Counted from the first letter of the stretch, positions 40,860-50,703 are shown. The stretch is DNA of 64,000 nt from Leucobacter luti (GCF_019464495.1 NZ_CP080492.1:1860001-1924000); one strand, 5' to 3'. Program-made: numbers and translations. The notes: generated by a model from the letters alone, not told the origin.

Positions 40860-43800
40860 CTACGCTCCGCCGAGCGCCTCATCCCATCCGGGCACCGGGA
40901 TCGCGAGCCCGTGCCGGTGCGCACGCGCCGACACCGACTGTTCCTGCAGCAGTGTCAGCAATTCAACAGGCCCCGCCATCGTCACCGGTTCCGCCCACAG
41001 TGCAGCGCGGTCGAGCCCGCCCATCCACTCAGCAACTCGGATCGCGTCACCGCCGATGAGCCGGACCCGTGAGGCGGGTGCCTCTCCCGGCCCCAGCGGC
41101 CCGGTCACGGCAATGCGCTCCATCCAATCCTCGTCGCGTTCCAGCGACACTTCGATGCCCTGCCCCTCAAGCACCTCGGCGACCTCCGGGGCGAGCAATT
41201 GCCCCGTCGAGACCGCGATCGGCGCACGCACCAGCAGCGCGGCAGCGAGCACCCGGATCAAGCCTGCAGCGGGCCCGTCCTCGGCCAGCCGCACCTGCGT
41301 CACCACCGAGCGGTAGCGAAGCGTATTGCGCTCGATTCCCAGCCCGATGGCGTCGCGCGTCGCCGCAAACGAGGTCCGCCATACGAGAGCATCAGCCAGC
41401 GCCGCGCGCCGCACGGCGTCGAACTCCTCGTACGCGAGGCTCGGCTGGGCCGCAGCGATAAGCAAGCGTACTTCAGGGTCGAGCCCCCGCAAGTGCAGCG
41501 TGTCACTCCTGGTGCCCTGCCGCGGCTGCCACGATCCGAGCGCGAGCAGCCGATTCGGCCCACCGGAGAGCGCGGGAAGGCCCATGACCGCGTCATCCCA
41601 GCCCCCTCTCGGGTGTCGCTCAATTCGCGCACCGGTCGTGGCACGATTGATCGATACCGCCGCCGCGCGCACGTGTTCCAGCCAGGCCGCGATCTCATCG
41701 CCGTCGTTCGAGTACAGCGCAGCAACGCTGCCTGCGCCAGGGGCATTCTGGCGGTCGATTCCCTCTGCCAGGCTATGCGCAGTGGTAATCCCGATCACGG
41801 GCACTTCGAGTGCGTCCCTCCAGAAACCGGCGTCCGGTGCAACGCCCAGTCGCACGCCGGGGCTCCACAGCGTTCCTGCGTCATCAAGCTGACGGGGTTC
41901 CACCAGCCATTCTTCGCCCCGCCCCAACTCTGTGAGCGCGCGAAGACCAGCGGCGTCCGGGGGGCCGGGGAGCGGGCCAAGATCGAAGCTGAGCGGATCG
42001 TCGTTCCCTGGTCTCGCCGTGTCGCCGACACGGAGGGCGCGCACGGCGTCGGCGAGATCCTCGCGGAAGCCCCGGGACCGCGCCACGCTACCGAGGAGAA
42101 TTACCTCGTGCGCGGCACTGACATCGGCCCCGGCTGCTCGGAACCCGGATGCCACGATGTCGTCGATCGAGCTCTCGCGATCCGCTGATGGGGCAACCAG
42201 GATCGAACCGCGCGCGCGGAACTGCCCCTCGATGCGCAGATCCGGCCGCCTCCTGGCGAGCTCCCGGCCAATCTCGCGGCCGCCCAGCACGAGTGCTCGG
42301 TCGATCTGCTCGTGCGCAGCCAGCTCAGCAACAGTGGCGTGCGCGGCAACCGCTTCGACGAGCACAGCACCGGGGTCAGCCCACCGGCCTCGCATTCCTC
42401 GATGAGCGCAGTCGCCGACGCGAGCAATCGCTGCGGCACCGCAAGAAGCACTGCACTCCCCGCGCCAAGCGCGGAGAACACTGCCTCGGCGTACCGCGCG
42501 AGCGAGGTCCCCCGATCACCTGTGACGAGCACCACCCTTCCCGGGAGAAAGCTCGCCCCACGCACGGCGCCGAGGCCCTCGGAGAGCTGGCCGGAATACC
42601 TGGCCGCGTCCACGATGTCGTTGATCTCAGCGTCAAGCTCCGCCGCAGGAGCTCCCGTGTCCGCCGCAAGTGCCTGGACGAGGCGATCGCGCGCGGCGAC
42701 CACAGCGAGCGCCGCGCGGCGCAACCGCACTGCGCGGGCCGCTGGTCCGTGCATCGACCACTGTTCCGCAGACTCGTGAGCGGTGAGCGCAGCTCGGGCG
42801 GGATCGAGATCGGCAGCGGAGAGCGCAATTGTGTCATGCACTGGATCCTGCGCGGCCACCCGGTCGGCCGCGCGCTGCAACTGCTCTCGCATCCAGTCAC
42901 GGTTTGCCGGGATGCTCGCGTCAGTGCCTGGCTCATTGGCGAACCCCGAGTTCGACACCGCTGGGATCGCGCGCACTGGAGCAAACTCCTCCAGCTGGAA
43001 CGCCCCGGTCGCCCCGCGGCTCAAGCCGAGCACTGCCGCGGTGAGACCGCCCGTCTCAAAGCGCGCTGGCTCGTCCGGTGCGCGGTAGAACAGTGCACTG
43101 TCACGCTCGCTCGGATCCCACTCGCGTGCCCGCAATTGTGTGCGGTGCGAGGTCGGTGCCGGCTCAGCCGCGAGCTCGGCGGCCGCCCGGAAGGTCGCGG
43201 CGTCGGCGGCAAGGGCAGCTGCGCGGTCAATGGCGGACGGAACACTCGGCGCATCAGCATCAGCACCAGCACCAGCACCCGAGGCGCTCCCGCCTGCGCG
43301 CAGAAGCGCTTCCACTCGCGACGCGGGCGAGATGGGATCGGCAGCCTCGGCTGCGAGCCCCACAAGCAGGTCAACCGCTCCAGCGAACTCTCCCGGCGAG
43401 ACAACGGGGAGCACCGTACGGACCTGTGTCCCACCTTCTGCGATCACCTCGGCAAGGCCAGGCACGACGCCGACCCGCAACTGCACTGAGACGAGCTCCG
43501 TGATTCCTCGCTGCTCCGCGAGTTCGATCGCAGCTGCCAGGAGGAGCGGATCCTCGCTCGCAATCACCGGGCGCAGCACCGCGGCACGGCCGGGGTGCAG
43601 TGCCAGCTCGGTGAGGCGCAGGAGCTGAGCCGCGACAGCGTGGGGATCTTCCAGCACCGGCACCGCGAGGCCGCTCTGGATCGACGCAATCCGCTCGGCC
43701 CCGGCCACACCAGCAACGCCGATCACGACCTCCGCGGGTGCACCACCCTCAGCAACTCTGCGCTGCGCCCAACGGCTGAGCTGGTCGTAGAGCTCGCGCG

Positions 43801-44647
43801 ATTCCGGCAGCTCAGCGAACACTCGTGTCGCGACGCGTGCCCGATCCAGGGCAGGATCCGTCAGTGCCCGCGCGAGCACCGCTGGGACACGCCTCGCCCA
43901 GCGCACGCTGCGCGGCTCGAGGTGGATCGTGGTGCCGTGCTCGGCGGCTGCCGCAAGAATCGGCTGGAGGGCTGCAGCCGCCACGATCGTGTCCGTGTCA
44001 GCGGACCAGTCGTTGCCGCCGGGCGCGATGCGCGCAGGGTCGACGACGAGATGGGTCACCGCGGCGTGGGCGGCGAGGGCAGCGAGCCTGTGCACCTCCG
44101 CTGCCGCCTGCGCTGGCCCGTGGACAGCCGCCCCGAGGGGTGCGACCACAGGCACAGTTCCTGCATCCCGCAATCGTCGCAGCTCCTCGGCCAGGGCAGT
44201 CAGCCGGCCCGGCTCCAGAGTGCCATCAGCGTCCGCAGCGGATCCGGGTTTGGGGAGCTGAGTTGCGAGCACAAGACTCGACAGCCGGGATCGCAGCCAA
44301 CGCCTGGCAACCGGCATGATCGCCCAGGGAAGGCCCAGCGACGCCGCACCACCGGCCCGCATCGCGAGCCGGTCACGCGCGCTCATCGAAGCAGGAACTT
44401 CCTGAGCGATATCCCGCAGTCCCACCGCTGAAGCGAATGCGTCTTCAGTGCTCCCGAGCAGCTCAAGCAGGCGCCGAGTGAAATCGAAGCTCTCTGGGTC
44501 ACGGTGCATCCCGCCGAGCGGCGCCCGAGCGGCGGTGTCTCCGCGCGCACCGATCGCATCGATCCACGCGGTCGCGCGCGACTGCGTCGCGTCGACGACC
44601 CTCGGCCACACCGGCCCCTGCACCGAAGAGCTCGTGTCCCGCGTCAT
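40860..44647 (-). pseudogene. PutA-like proline dehydrogenase/aldehyde dehydrogenase homologue, degenerate and frameshifted
   Basis: If repaired, a protein of about 1,260 residues with the layout of bifunctional PutA. The N-terminal part shows FDFTRRLLELLGSTEDAFASAVGLRDIA and a PRODH-like barrel; from about 690 an aldehyde-dehydrogenase-like part follows. The reading frame changes near 42371-42375, with one base missing in CGGGG. Key residues look lost: where ALDHs have the Cys (AGQRCSA), it has AGADVSA, and the Glu region is FRARGSILVAPS. The PRODH C-terminal double Arg (RRLLEN) is also not seen. So it may be a pseudoenzyme relative of PutA, not a proline catabolic enzyme. Start at 44647 has GTGGAG upstream. 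Confidence 0.7.
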
Positions 44648-44739
44648 GTCTCCACTGTAGGGTTCACTTCCGACAACGCGGGGAAGCGCGCGGAGCACAC
44701 TGTCTGAAACGTCAAGCGTTCAGCTGCGCTCCAGCTGGG

Positions 44740-45531
44740 CTAGGCGAGAAGCGCGCGATCGTCGAGCTGTGCGCCCTTGATCTTTCCGAACTCGGCAAGC
44801 AGTTGCGGCACGGTGAGGTGTTGCTTCTGCGCAGCCGAAGCCTCGAACACGATGCGTCCCTCGTGCATCATGATCAGCCGGTTGCCGAGCTTGAGCGCTT
44901 GCTCCATATTGTGCGTCACCATGAGGGTCGTCAGCCCACCCTGGGTCACGATGCGCTCGGTGAGATCCGTCACGAGCGCGGCGCGCTGCGGATCCAACGC
45001 GGCGGTGTGCTCATCCAGCAGCAGGATCCGCGGTTGCGTGAATCCAGCCATGAGCAGCGACAACGCCTGGCGCTGGCCGCCCGAGAGCAGGCCGACCTTC
45101 GCGGTAAGCCGGTGTTCGAGGCCAAGCTCCAACGATGTGAGCTCGTCATGGAACCGCGCTCGCAGTTGCCGGGTGAGCGCGAGGGCGAGACCCCGGTTCT
45201 TGCCGCGTCGCACCGCCAGTGCGAGGTTCTGCTCGATGGTGAGATCCGGTGCCGTGCCAGCCATCGGATCCTGGAACACACGGCCGACGTAGCGGGCCCG
45301 CTGGTGCTCCTTGAGACGGTTGACGCGCTGGCCGTCGATTTCGATAGTCCCGGTGTCAACGGTGTAGCGCCCCGCAACGGCGTTGAGCAGTGTCGACTTG
45401 CCTGCACCATTGGAGCCGATCACGGTGACAAAGTCACCTTCGTCGAGCTTGAGGCTGAGCTCTGCGAGCGCGCGCCGCTCATTCACGGTGCCCGGGAAGA
45501 AGGTCTTGTCGATCTGATCGATAGTCAGCAT
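44740..45531 (-). CDS. ABC transporter ATP-binding protein (TrpZ-type), copy 1
   Basis: A 263-residue nucleotide-binding subunit of an ABC importer (COG1101 type). Walker A is GSNGAGKSTLLNA, the signature motif LLSGGQRQALSLLMAG, Walker B RILLLDEHTAALDP, and the switch His follows in LMVTHNMEQALKLGN. It is nearly the same as copy 2 at 47925-48716 along most of its length. It starts just inside or after the permease gene end (depending on the permease frame) and is the last gene of the first importer set. Confidence 0.93.
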   Translation of the reverse strand: MLTIDQIDKTFFPGTVNERRALAELSLKLDEGDFVTVIGSNGAGKSTLLNAVAGRYTVDTGTIEIDGQRVNRLKEHQRARYVGRVFQDPMAGTAPDLTIEQNLALAVRRGKNRGLALALTRQLRARFHDELTSLELGLEHRLTAKVGLLSGGQRQALSLLMAGFTQPRILLLDEHTAALDPQRAALVTDLTERIVTQGGLTTLMVTHNMEQALKLGNRLIMMHEGRIVFEASAAQKQHLTVPQLLAEFGKIKGAQLDDRALLA

Positions 45532-46517
45532 GTGATTAACTCCCTGCCGTCTTGGGCGCGGAATCTGCCGCAGCGGTGGCCGCGACTGAGGCTGGAGGCG
45601 ATCCTGGAGCAGGCGCCCCGGATCCGCGCTCGGGGAACTCGTCCGCCGCGTCCGCGCAGCGTAGGCACGCGCTTCGGGAAGCCCCAGCGCGGGAGCAGCA
45701 GCGCAGCGACCACGAGCACCGCGGTCACGAGCTTCATGTCGTTCGGGTTGAGCCCGGCCTGCAGCGCGAAGAAGATGATGAGGCGATAGAGCACTGCGCC
45801 GAGGATCACGGCGAGGCTCGCGAGCCAGATAAAGCGCTGGCCGAAGATCGCCTGGCCGAGAATTACTGACGCGAGGCCCACGAGGATGAGGCCGATGCCC
45901 ATGCTGATGTCGGCAAATCCCTGATACTGCGCAACAAGGGCGCCGCAGAGCGCGACGAGACCGTTGGAGAGCGAGAGGGTGAGGATCTTGGTGCCGTCGG
46001 TATTCACGCCGAAGCTGCGGATCATCTGCTCGTTGTTGCCTGTCGCCTGAATGGCGAGACCGAGATCAGTCGACAGGAACCAGTCGATCACGAACTTCAG
46101 CACGAGCACACCGGCAATGATGATGGCGATGCCAACCCAGGTGCCGAGCATCTCGGCGTCTTTGAGCGGAGTGAACACCGTCTCGGCGCGCAGGAGCGGC
46201 AGGTTCGCTTTGCCCATGATCCGAAGGTTGATCGACCAGAGTGCAATCATCGTCAGGATACCGGCGAGCAGTCCGTCGATCCGGCCCTTCGTATGGAGCA
46301 GGCCGGTGATCGCACCGGCAACGAGGCCGGCAGCCCCGCCAGCCAGTGTCGCAACGATCGGGTTTTGCTCTGCAGTGATGAGCGCGGCAGCCACCGCGGC
46401 GCCCGTCGTGAAGCTGCCGTCGACCGTCAGGTCAGGGAAGTTGAGCACGCGGAAGGTGAGATACACCCCAAGTGCCATGACTCCGTATAGGAGGCCGAGT
46501 TCGAGCGCGCCGATCAT
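45525..46517 (-). CDS. ABC transporter permease (TrpY-type), copy 1
   Basis: A 330-residue permease with about nine membrane segments (COG4120 type), near-identical to copy 2 from MIGALELGLLYGVMALGVYLTFRVLNFPDLTVDGSF to LLLPRWGF. The last 40 residues (RVPRARIRGACSRIASS and onward) are Arg-rich and unlike copy 2. In the alternative frame the region reads DEFPERGSGAPAPG and ends with TAA at 45538-45536, seven bases before the ATPase start, a more natural end. A frameshift near 45650-45680 is therefore possible. The ATG at 46517 matches copy 2. Confidence 0.85.
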   Translation of the reverse strand: MIGALELGLLYGVMALGVYLTFRVLNFPDLTVDGSFTTGAAVAAALITAEQNPIVATLAGGAAGLVAGAITGLLHTKGRIDGLLAGILTMIALWSINLRIMGKANLPLLRAETVFTPLKDAEMLGTWVGIAIIIAGVLVLKFVIDWFLSTDLGLAIQATGNNEQMIRSFGVNTDGTKILTLSLSNGLVALCGALVAQYQGFADISMGIGLILVGLASVILGQAIFGQRFIWLASLAVILGAVLYRLIIFFALQAGLNPNDMKLVTAVLVVAALLLPRWGFPKRVPTLRGRGGRVPRARIRGACSRIASSLSRGHRCGRFRAQDGRELITC

Positions 46518-46579
46518 CCGGTCTTCATTCCTTGCGTTGGGGGCACCCACCCGTGTGGGCGCAGTGTCCGCTCATGGGA

Positions 46580-46615
46580 GCAGTGGCTGCCGCATATTCA
46601 TGCGACAGCCACTGC
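46580..46615 (-). terminator. Stem-loop between binding protein 1 and permease 1
   Basis: A 10-bp perfect stem (GCAGTGGCTG at 46580-46589, complement at 46606-46615) with an inner GCAT/ATGC pairing lies 23 bp past the binding protein stop within the operon. With no T tract it probably limits read-through or protects the upstream mRNA, so that the binding protein exceeds the permease. Confidence 0.6.
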
Positions 46616-46637
46616 GTCAATTGTCCTGCGTACTGCT

Positions 46638-47660
46638 CTACTCTACGACGGTCGCTTCGTCGAGGATCTTCTTCGGGATTTCGACACCCATGCGCTCAGC
46701 TGCGGCCGGGTTGACCACGTAGCTCAGCTCAGCGGGAGTCTCGACCGGAGTGGTCGCGGGATCCGCACCGTCGAGCACCTTGAGTGCCATCTCGCCAGTC
46801 TGCTTGCCGAGCTTGGTGTAGTCGATGCCGTACGTGGCAACTGCGCCGCCCTCGACCGTGCCCGGCTCCGCGCCGATCACGGGGATCTTGTTCGCTTCAG
46901 CGACCTGCACGAGCGATGCGATGCCCGAGACGACCATGTTGTCGGTCGGCACGTAAATCGCGTCGACGTCGCCGAGCGCCTCGGTGGCCTGTGCGATGTC
47001 GTTCGCGGTGGTGACGGTCTTCGTCACGATCTCGAGTCCCATCTCGTCAGCGACCGCCTGTGCGTCCTTGACCTGGACCTCAGAGTTCACCTCACCCGAT
47101 GCGTACACGATGCCGACCTTCTTGGCATCGGGCTTCATCTCGGTGATGAGCTCGAACTGGGTCTTCAGCGCGTCAGCAGGAACGGCGTCAACGGTGCCGG
47201 TCACGTTCGCGCCCGGCTCTTCGTCCGACTTCACGAGCTCAGCGGAGACGGCATCGGTGACTGCGGTGAAGAGCACGGGCTTATCCGTGATCGCCTGCGC
47301 TGCCGCCTGCGCCGCCGGAGTCGCAACTGCAAGCACGAGGTCGACGTCGGACGTCGCGAAGGTCTGCGCGATGGTCACCGCGGTTGCCTGCTCGCCGTTC
47401 GCGTTCTGGACATCAAACTTGACCGTGTCGCCTTCGACATAGCCAGCGTCGATGAACGCCTGCTTGAAGCCCTCCGTTGCAGCATCCAACGCTGGGTGCT
47501 GCACGAGCTGGCTGATGCCGATGCTCACGGCCTTCGGCGCAGCGGCGTCGTCGCCACCCGAGCTGTCGGCAGGTGCTGAGCAGGCGCTGAGCGTGAGTGC
47601 GGCGGCGGCGCCGAGGCTCGCGAGGGCGAGCACGCGGCGGCGAGAAGAAATCTGTCGCAT
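46638..47660 (-). CDS. ABC transporter substrate-binding lipoprotein (TrpX-type), copy 1
   Basis: A 340-residue lipoprotein with signal peptide and lipobox LTLSAC at about 22-27. It belongs to the ABC_sub_bind family (COG2984), which includes tryptophan/tyrosine-type binding proteins. Marks are AVSIGISQLVQHPALDAATEGFKQAFIDAGY, LVLAVATPAAQAAAQ, PVLFTAVTDAVSA and VDAIYVPTDNMVVSGIASLV, and GIDYTKLGKQTGEMALKVL near the end. It is clearly less like copy 2 than the permease and ATPase are, so the ligands may differ. First gene of the first importer set. Confidence 0.9.
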   Translation of the reverse strand: MRQISSRRRVLALASLGAAAALTLSACSAPADSSGGDDAAAPKAVSIGISQLVQHPALDAATEGFKQAFIDAGYVEGDTVKFDVQNANGEQATAVTIAQTFATSDVDLVLAVATPAAQAAAQAITDKPVLFTAVTDAVSAELVKSDEEPGANVTGTVDAVPADALKTQFELITEMKPDAKKVGIVYASGEVNSEVQVKDAQAVADEMGLEIVTKTVTTANDIAQATEALGDVDAIYVPTDNMVVSGIASLVQVAEANKIPVIGAEPGTVEGGAVATYGIDYTKLGKQTGEMALKVLDGADPATTPVETPAELSYVVNPAAAERMGVEIPKKILDEATVVE

Positions 47661-47746
47661 GTGTATCAGGTCCTTAGCAAAATAGACTCCATCGCGACCA
47701 GTGCCGCGATGAACTGTGTGTTCCGGCGAAATGCGCCGACATCGTC

Positions 47747-47777
47747 ATCGTAGACTGCGTGCACCTGTCGGGCGCAA
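47747..47777 (-). promoter_or_regulatory. Candidate promoter of importer copy 1
   Basis: On the minus strand, TTGCGC (47777-47772) and TACGAT (47752-47747) resemble -35 and -10 boxes, but the 19-bp spacer is long. The -10 is the same hexamer as in the copy 2 promoter, and AACTTGCG overlaps the -35, echoing the TACAAGTT boxes at this locus. Confidence 0.35.
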
Positions 47778-47857
47778 GTTCGCGACGCATCGTAATGGGG
47801 ACGTTGCGAAATGCTCGCTGGTGCCAGCGAGAGTGGCCCGCATGTCTCCGAAACCGG

Positions 47858-47904
47858 ACACGCCAGACACCCTCTCGCGGTGAACGGGAGGGTGCCTGGC
47901 GTGT
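47858..47904 (-). terminator. Terminator between the two importer sets
   Basis: An imperfect inverted repeat of about 17 bp (ACACGCCAGACACCCTC at 47858-47874 against GAGGGTGCCTGGCGTGT at 47888-47904, one mismatch) lies 20 bp past the ATPase 2 stop. On the minus strand it is followed by CCGGTTTCGG. It separates the two transcription units. Confidence 0.75.
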
Positions 47905-47924
47905 GAGGTGACTCGGGCGGGCCG

Positions 47925-48716
47925 CTATGTCAGAAGCGCCCGATCGTCGAAGGTCGCGCCCTTGATCTTGGCAAACTCAGCGAGCAGCTGCGGCACCGTG
48001 AGATGCTGCTTTTCCTCGGCCGAGGCCTGGAACACGATCCGGCCCTCGTGCATCATAATGAGACGGTTGCCGAGCTTCAACGCCTGCTCCATGTTGTGGG
48101 TGACCATCAGCGTCGTCAGCCCGCCGTTGGACACGATCCGCTCGGTGAGATCCGTCACGAGCGCCGCACGCTGCGGATCCAACGCGGCAGTGTGCTCATC
48201 CAGCAGCAGGATCCGCGGCTGCGTGAACCCGGCCATCAGCAGCGAGAGTGCCTGGCGCTGGCCACCCGAGAGGAGGCCGACTTTCGCTGGCAGTCGGTTC
48301 TCAAGGCCGAGCTCGAGCGACTTCAGTTCCTCAAGGAACAGGTCCCGGCGCGCCTTCGTGAGCCCGAGCCCGAGCCCGCGCGTCTTCCCGCGCTGCAGGG
48401 CAAGAGCGAGGTTCTGCTCGATCGTGAGGTCCGGCGCCGTGCCGGCCATCGGATCCTGGAACACGCGGCCAACGTAGCGCGCCCGCTGATACTCCTTGAG
48501 CTTCGAGACGGGCTTGCTGTCAATCGTGAGCTCGCCGGTATCAACGGTGTAGCGTCCAGCTACCGCGTTGAGCAGCGTCGACTTGCCTGCGCCGTTGGAG
48601 CCGATAACGGTGACGAAGTCGCCCTCGTCCATCCGCAGGCTCAGGTCAACGAGTGCCTTCCGCTCGTTGATGGTGCCAGCAAAGAAGGTCTTTGAGATCC
48701 GGTCGATGTTGAGCAT
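47925..48716 (-). CDS. ABC transporter ATP-binding protein (TrpZ-type), copy 2
   Basis: A 263-residue ATPase with the same motifs as copy 1: GSNGAGKSTLLNA, LSGGQRQALSLLMAG, LLLDEHTAALDP, LMVTHNMEQALKLGN. Differences are scattered, with a cluster in the region after the Walker A (SKPVSKLKEYQRARYVG and TKARRDLFLEELKSLELGLENRLPA). The ATG at 48716 follows GAGGTAGAGACC, and the permease stop lies 5 bp upstream. It is the last gene of importer set 2. Confidence 0.93.
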   Translation of the reverse strand: MLNIDRISKTFFAGTINERKALVDLSLRMDEGDFVTVIGSNGAGKSTLLNAVAGRYTVDTGELTIDSKPVSKLKEYQRARYVGRVFQDPMAGTAPDLTIEQNLALALQRGKTRGLGLGLTKARRDLFLEELKSLELGLENRLPAKVGLLSGGQRQALSLLMAGFTQPRILLLDEHTAALDPQRAALVTDLTERIVSNGGLTTLMVTHNMEQALKLGNRLIMMHEGRIVFQASAEEKQHLTVPQLLAEFAKIKGATFDDRALLT

Positions 48717-48721
48717 GGTCT

Positions 48722-49672
48722 CTACCTCTCGACCGGAACGGTCACGCCTGTGGTCGCCGAAGCAACCGGATCGGGTGCAGGGTCCCCCTGCCGTCGGTTG
48801 CCACGGTCCCGCAGCGATGGCAGCTTCTTGAGGAAGCCCCAACGCGGGAGCAGCAGCGCAGCGACCACGAGCACCGCAGTCACCAGTTTCATATCGTTCG
48901 GGTTCAGGCCCGCCTGCAGCGCGAAGAAGATGATGAGGCGGTACAGCACCGCGCCGAAGACCACCGCGAGGCTCGCGAGCCAGATAAAGCGCTGCCCGAA
49001 GATCGCCTGCCCGAGGATCACTGAGGCAAGGCCGATCAAGATCAGGCCGATGCCCATGCTGATATCTGCGAACCCCTGGTACTGCGCCACGAGTGCGCCG
49101 CAGAGCGCCACGAGTCCGTTCGAGAGTGCGAGGGTCAGGATTTTGGTGCCGTCGGTGTTCACCCCGAAGCTCCGGATCATCTGCTCGTTGTTTCCCGTTG
49201 CCTGAATCGCGAGGCCCAAGTCGGTCGACAGGAACCAGTCAATAACGAGCTTCAGCACGATGACGCCGACGAGGATGATCCCGATGCCGCCCCAGGTGCC
49301 AAGCACCCCGGCGTCCTTCAGCGGGGTGAAGATCGTCTCCGAGCGCAACAGCGGCAGGTTCGCCTTGTCCATGATCCGCAGGTTGATCGACCAGAGCGCG
49401 ATCATCGTCAGGATACCGGCGAGCAACCCGTCAATCTTGCCCTTCGTGTGCAAGAGGCCGGTGATGACACCGGCGACGAGACCGGCAGCGCCGCCAGCAA
49501 GGGTCGCGAGGATCGGGTTCTGACCCGCGGTGATGAGTGAAGCCGCAACCGCGGCACCCGTGGTGAAGCTGCCGTCAACCGTGAGGTCGGGGAAGTTGAG
49601 CACGCGGAAGGTGAGATAGACGCCGAGCGCCATGACCCCGTAGATGAGGCCGAGTTCAATTGCACCGATCAT
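48722..49672 (-). CDS. ABC transporter permease (TrpY-type), copy 2
   Basis: A 316-residue membrane subunit with about nine hydrophobic segments, almost identical to copy 1 through the membrane part (VYLTFRVLNFPDLTVDGSFTTGAAVAA; LAIQATGNNEQMIRSFGVNTDGTKILTL; GFADISMGIGLILIGLASVILGQAIFGQRFIWLASL). The short polar C-terminus DRGNRRQGDPAPDPVASATT ends cleanly before the ATPase gene. It starts 5 bp past the binding-protein stop, so the three genes form a tight operon. Confidence 0.93.
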   Translation of the reverse strand: MIGAIELGLIYGVMALGVYLTFRVLNFPDLTVDGSFTTGAAVAASLITAGQNPILATLAGGAAGLVAGVITGLLHTKGKIDGLLAGILTMIALWSINLRIMDKANLPLLRSETIFTPLKDAGVLGTWGGIGIILVGVIVLKLVIDWFLSTDLGLAIQATGNNEQMIRSFGVNTDGTKILTLALSNGLVALCGALVAQYQGFADISMGIGLILIGLASVILGQAIFGQRFIWLASLAVVFGAVLYRLIIFFALQAGLNPNDMKLVTAVLVVAALLLPRWGFLKKLPSLRDRGNRRQGDPAPDPVASATTGVTVPVER

Positions 49673-49677
49673 GACGA

Positions 49678-50703
49678 CTACTTGATGACGTTGACGGCGC
49701 GGTCGACGAGTTCAGCGGGGAGCTCGACTCCGAGGCGCTTCGCCGCACCGAGGTTGACGGTCAATTCGGTGTCTTTGGAGGTCTCCACCGCCATCGTTGC
49801 GGGATCCTCACCATCCTTCAGGATGCGCACGGCCATCTCGCCGGTCTGGTGTCCGAGCTTCGTGTAGTCGATCCCGACTGTGGCGGCCGCACCGCCTTCA
49901 ACGTGGGTCGAATCAGATCCGACGACCAGGATACCCTTGTCCTCGGCGACGCCGACAATGGCGCCAATGCCGGAGGCAACGAGATTGTCACTCGGAGTGT
50001 AGATCGCGTCGACATCTCCGAGTGATTCGGTCGCCTGCATCAGCTCAGAAGCGTTGGTGACGGTGGCTTCAACGACCTCCATACCGAGCTTCTGCGCCGC
50101 CGCGCGTGCCAACTCCACCTGCACCGAGGAGTTCACCTCGCCGGAGCCGTAGACAACGCCGATCTTCTTCGCGTCGGGCTTGATCTCCTGGATCAGCGCG
50201 ATCTGATCGGCCACCGGGCTCATATCGCTCGTGCCGGTGATGTTGCCACCCGGCTTGTCTACCGAGGCCACCAAGTCGGCAGCGACGGGATCGGTGACGG
50301 CGGTGAACACCACGGGAACGTCGGCCAGGTTCTGCGCCGCGGCCTGCGCCGACGGCGTCGCGATCGCGAGCACCAGATCGGCTCCGTCCGTCGCGAAAGT
50401 CTGCGCGATCGTCGTGGCCGTTGCCACCTCTGCGTTCGCGTTCTTCTCATCGAACACCACGGTCTCGCCGTCGACGTACCCAGCGTCAATGAACGCCTGC
50501 TTGAAGCCCTCAGCGGCCGCATCGAGCGCAGTGTGCTGCACGAACTGGCTGATGCCGACGGTGATCTTCGCGTCCCCCGCGGCGTCCCCGGAAGCGCCGT
50601 CTGCGCCGCTCGTACCCGAGGTGCAGCCGCTCAGCGCGAGTGCGGTCGCGGCGGCCAGCCCTACGACGGCCAGCGTCCGGTGGCGGAAGCGTGTGATTGC
50701 CAT
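49678..50703 (-). CDS. ABC transporter substrate-binding lipoprotein (TrpX-type), copy 2
   Basis: A 341-residue lipoprotein; the signal peptide ends in LALSGC with the lipid Cys near 27. It shares with copy 1 the segments KQAFIDAGYVDGETV, IAQTFATDGADLVLAIATPSAQAAAQ and GEVNSSVQVELARAAAQKLG, but many surface and pocket residues differ. The GHQTGEMAVRIL ending is conserved. GTGAGGAACACCC precedes the ATG. It leads importer set 2, downstream of the aminotransferase, and has its own good promoter candidate. Confidence 0.9.
   Translation of the reverse strand: MAITRFRHRTLAVVGLAAATALALSGCTSGTSGADGASGDAAGDAKITVGISQFVQHTALDAAAEGFKQAFIDAGYVDGETVVFDEKNANAEVATATTIAQTFATDGADLVLAIATPSAQAAAQNLADVPVVFTAVTDPVAADLVASVDKPGGNITGTSDMSPVADQIALIQEIKPDAKKIGVVYGSGEVNSSVQVELARAAAQKLGMEVVEATVTNASELMQATESLGDVDAIYTPSDNLVASGIGAIVGVAEDKGILVVGSDSTHVEGGAAATVGIDYTKLGHQTGEMAVRILKDGEDPATMAVETSKDTELTVNLGAAKRLGVELPAELVDRAVNVIK

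Noticed and set aside
42149..43489. 446-codon plus-strand open frame
   Set aside because: Antisense shadow of the PutA-like gene in high-GC DNA; no start site and no recognisable domain.
47925..50703. Assembly duplication as the reason for two importer sets
   Set aside because: The copies differ throughout at DNA level, with diverged binding proteins and different junction spacing, so they are real paralogues.
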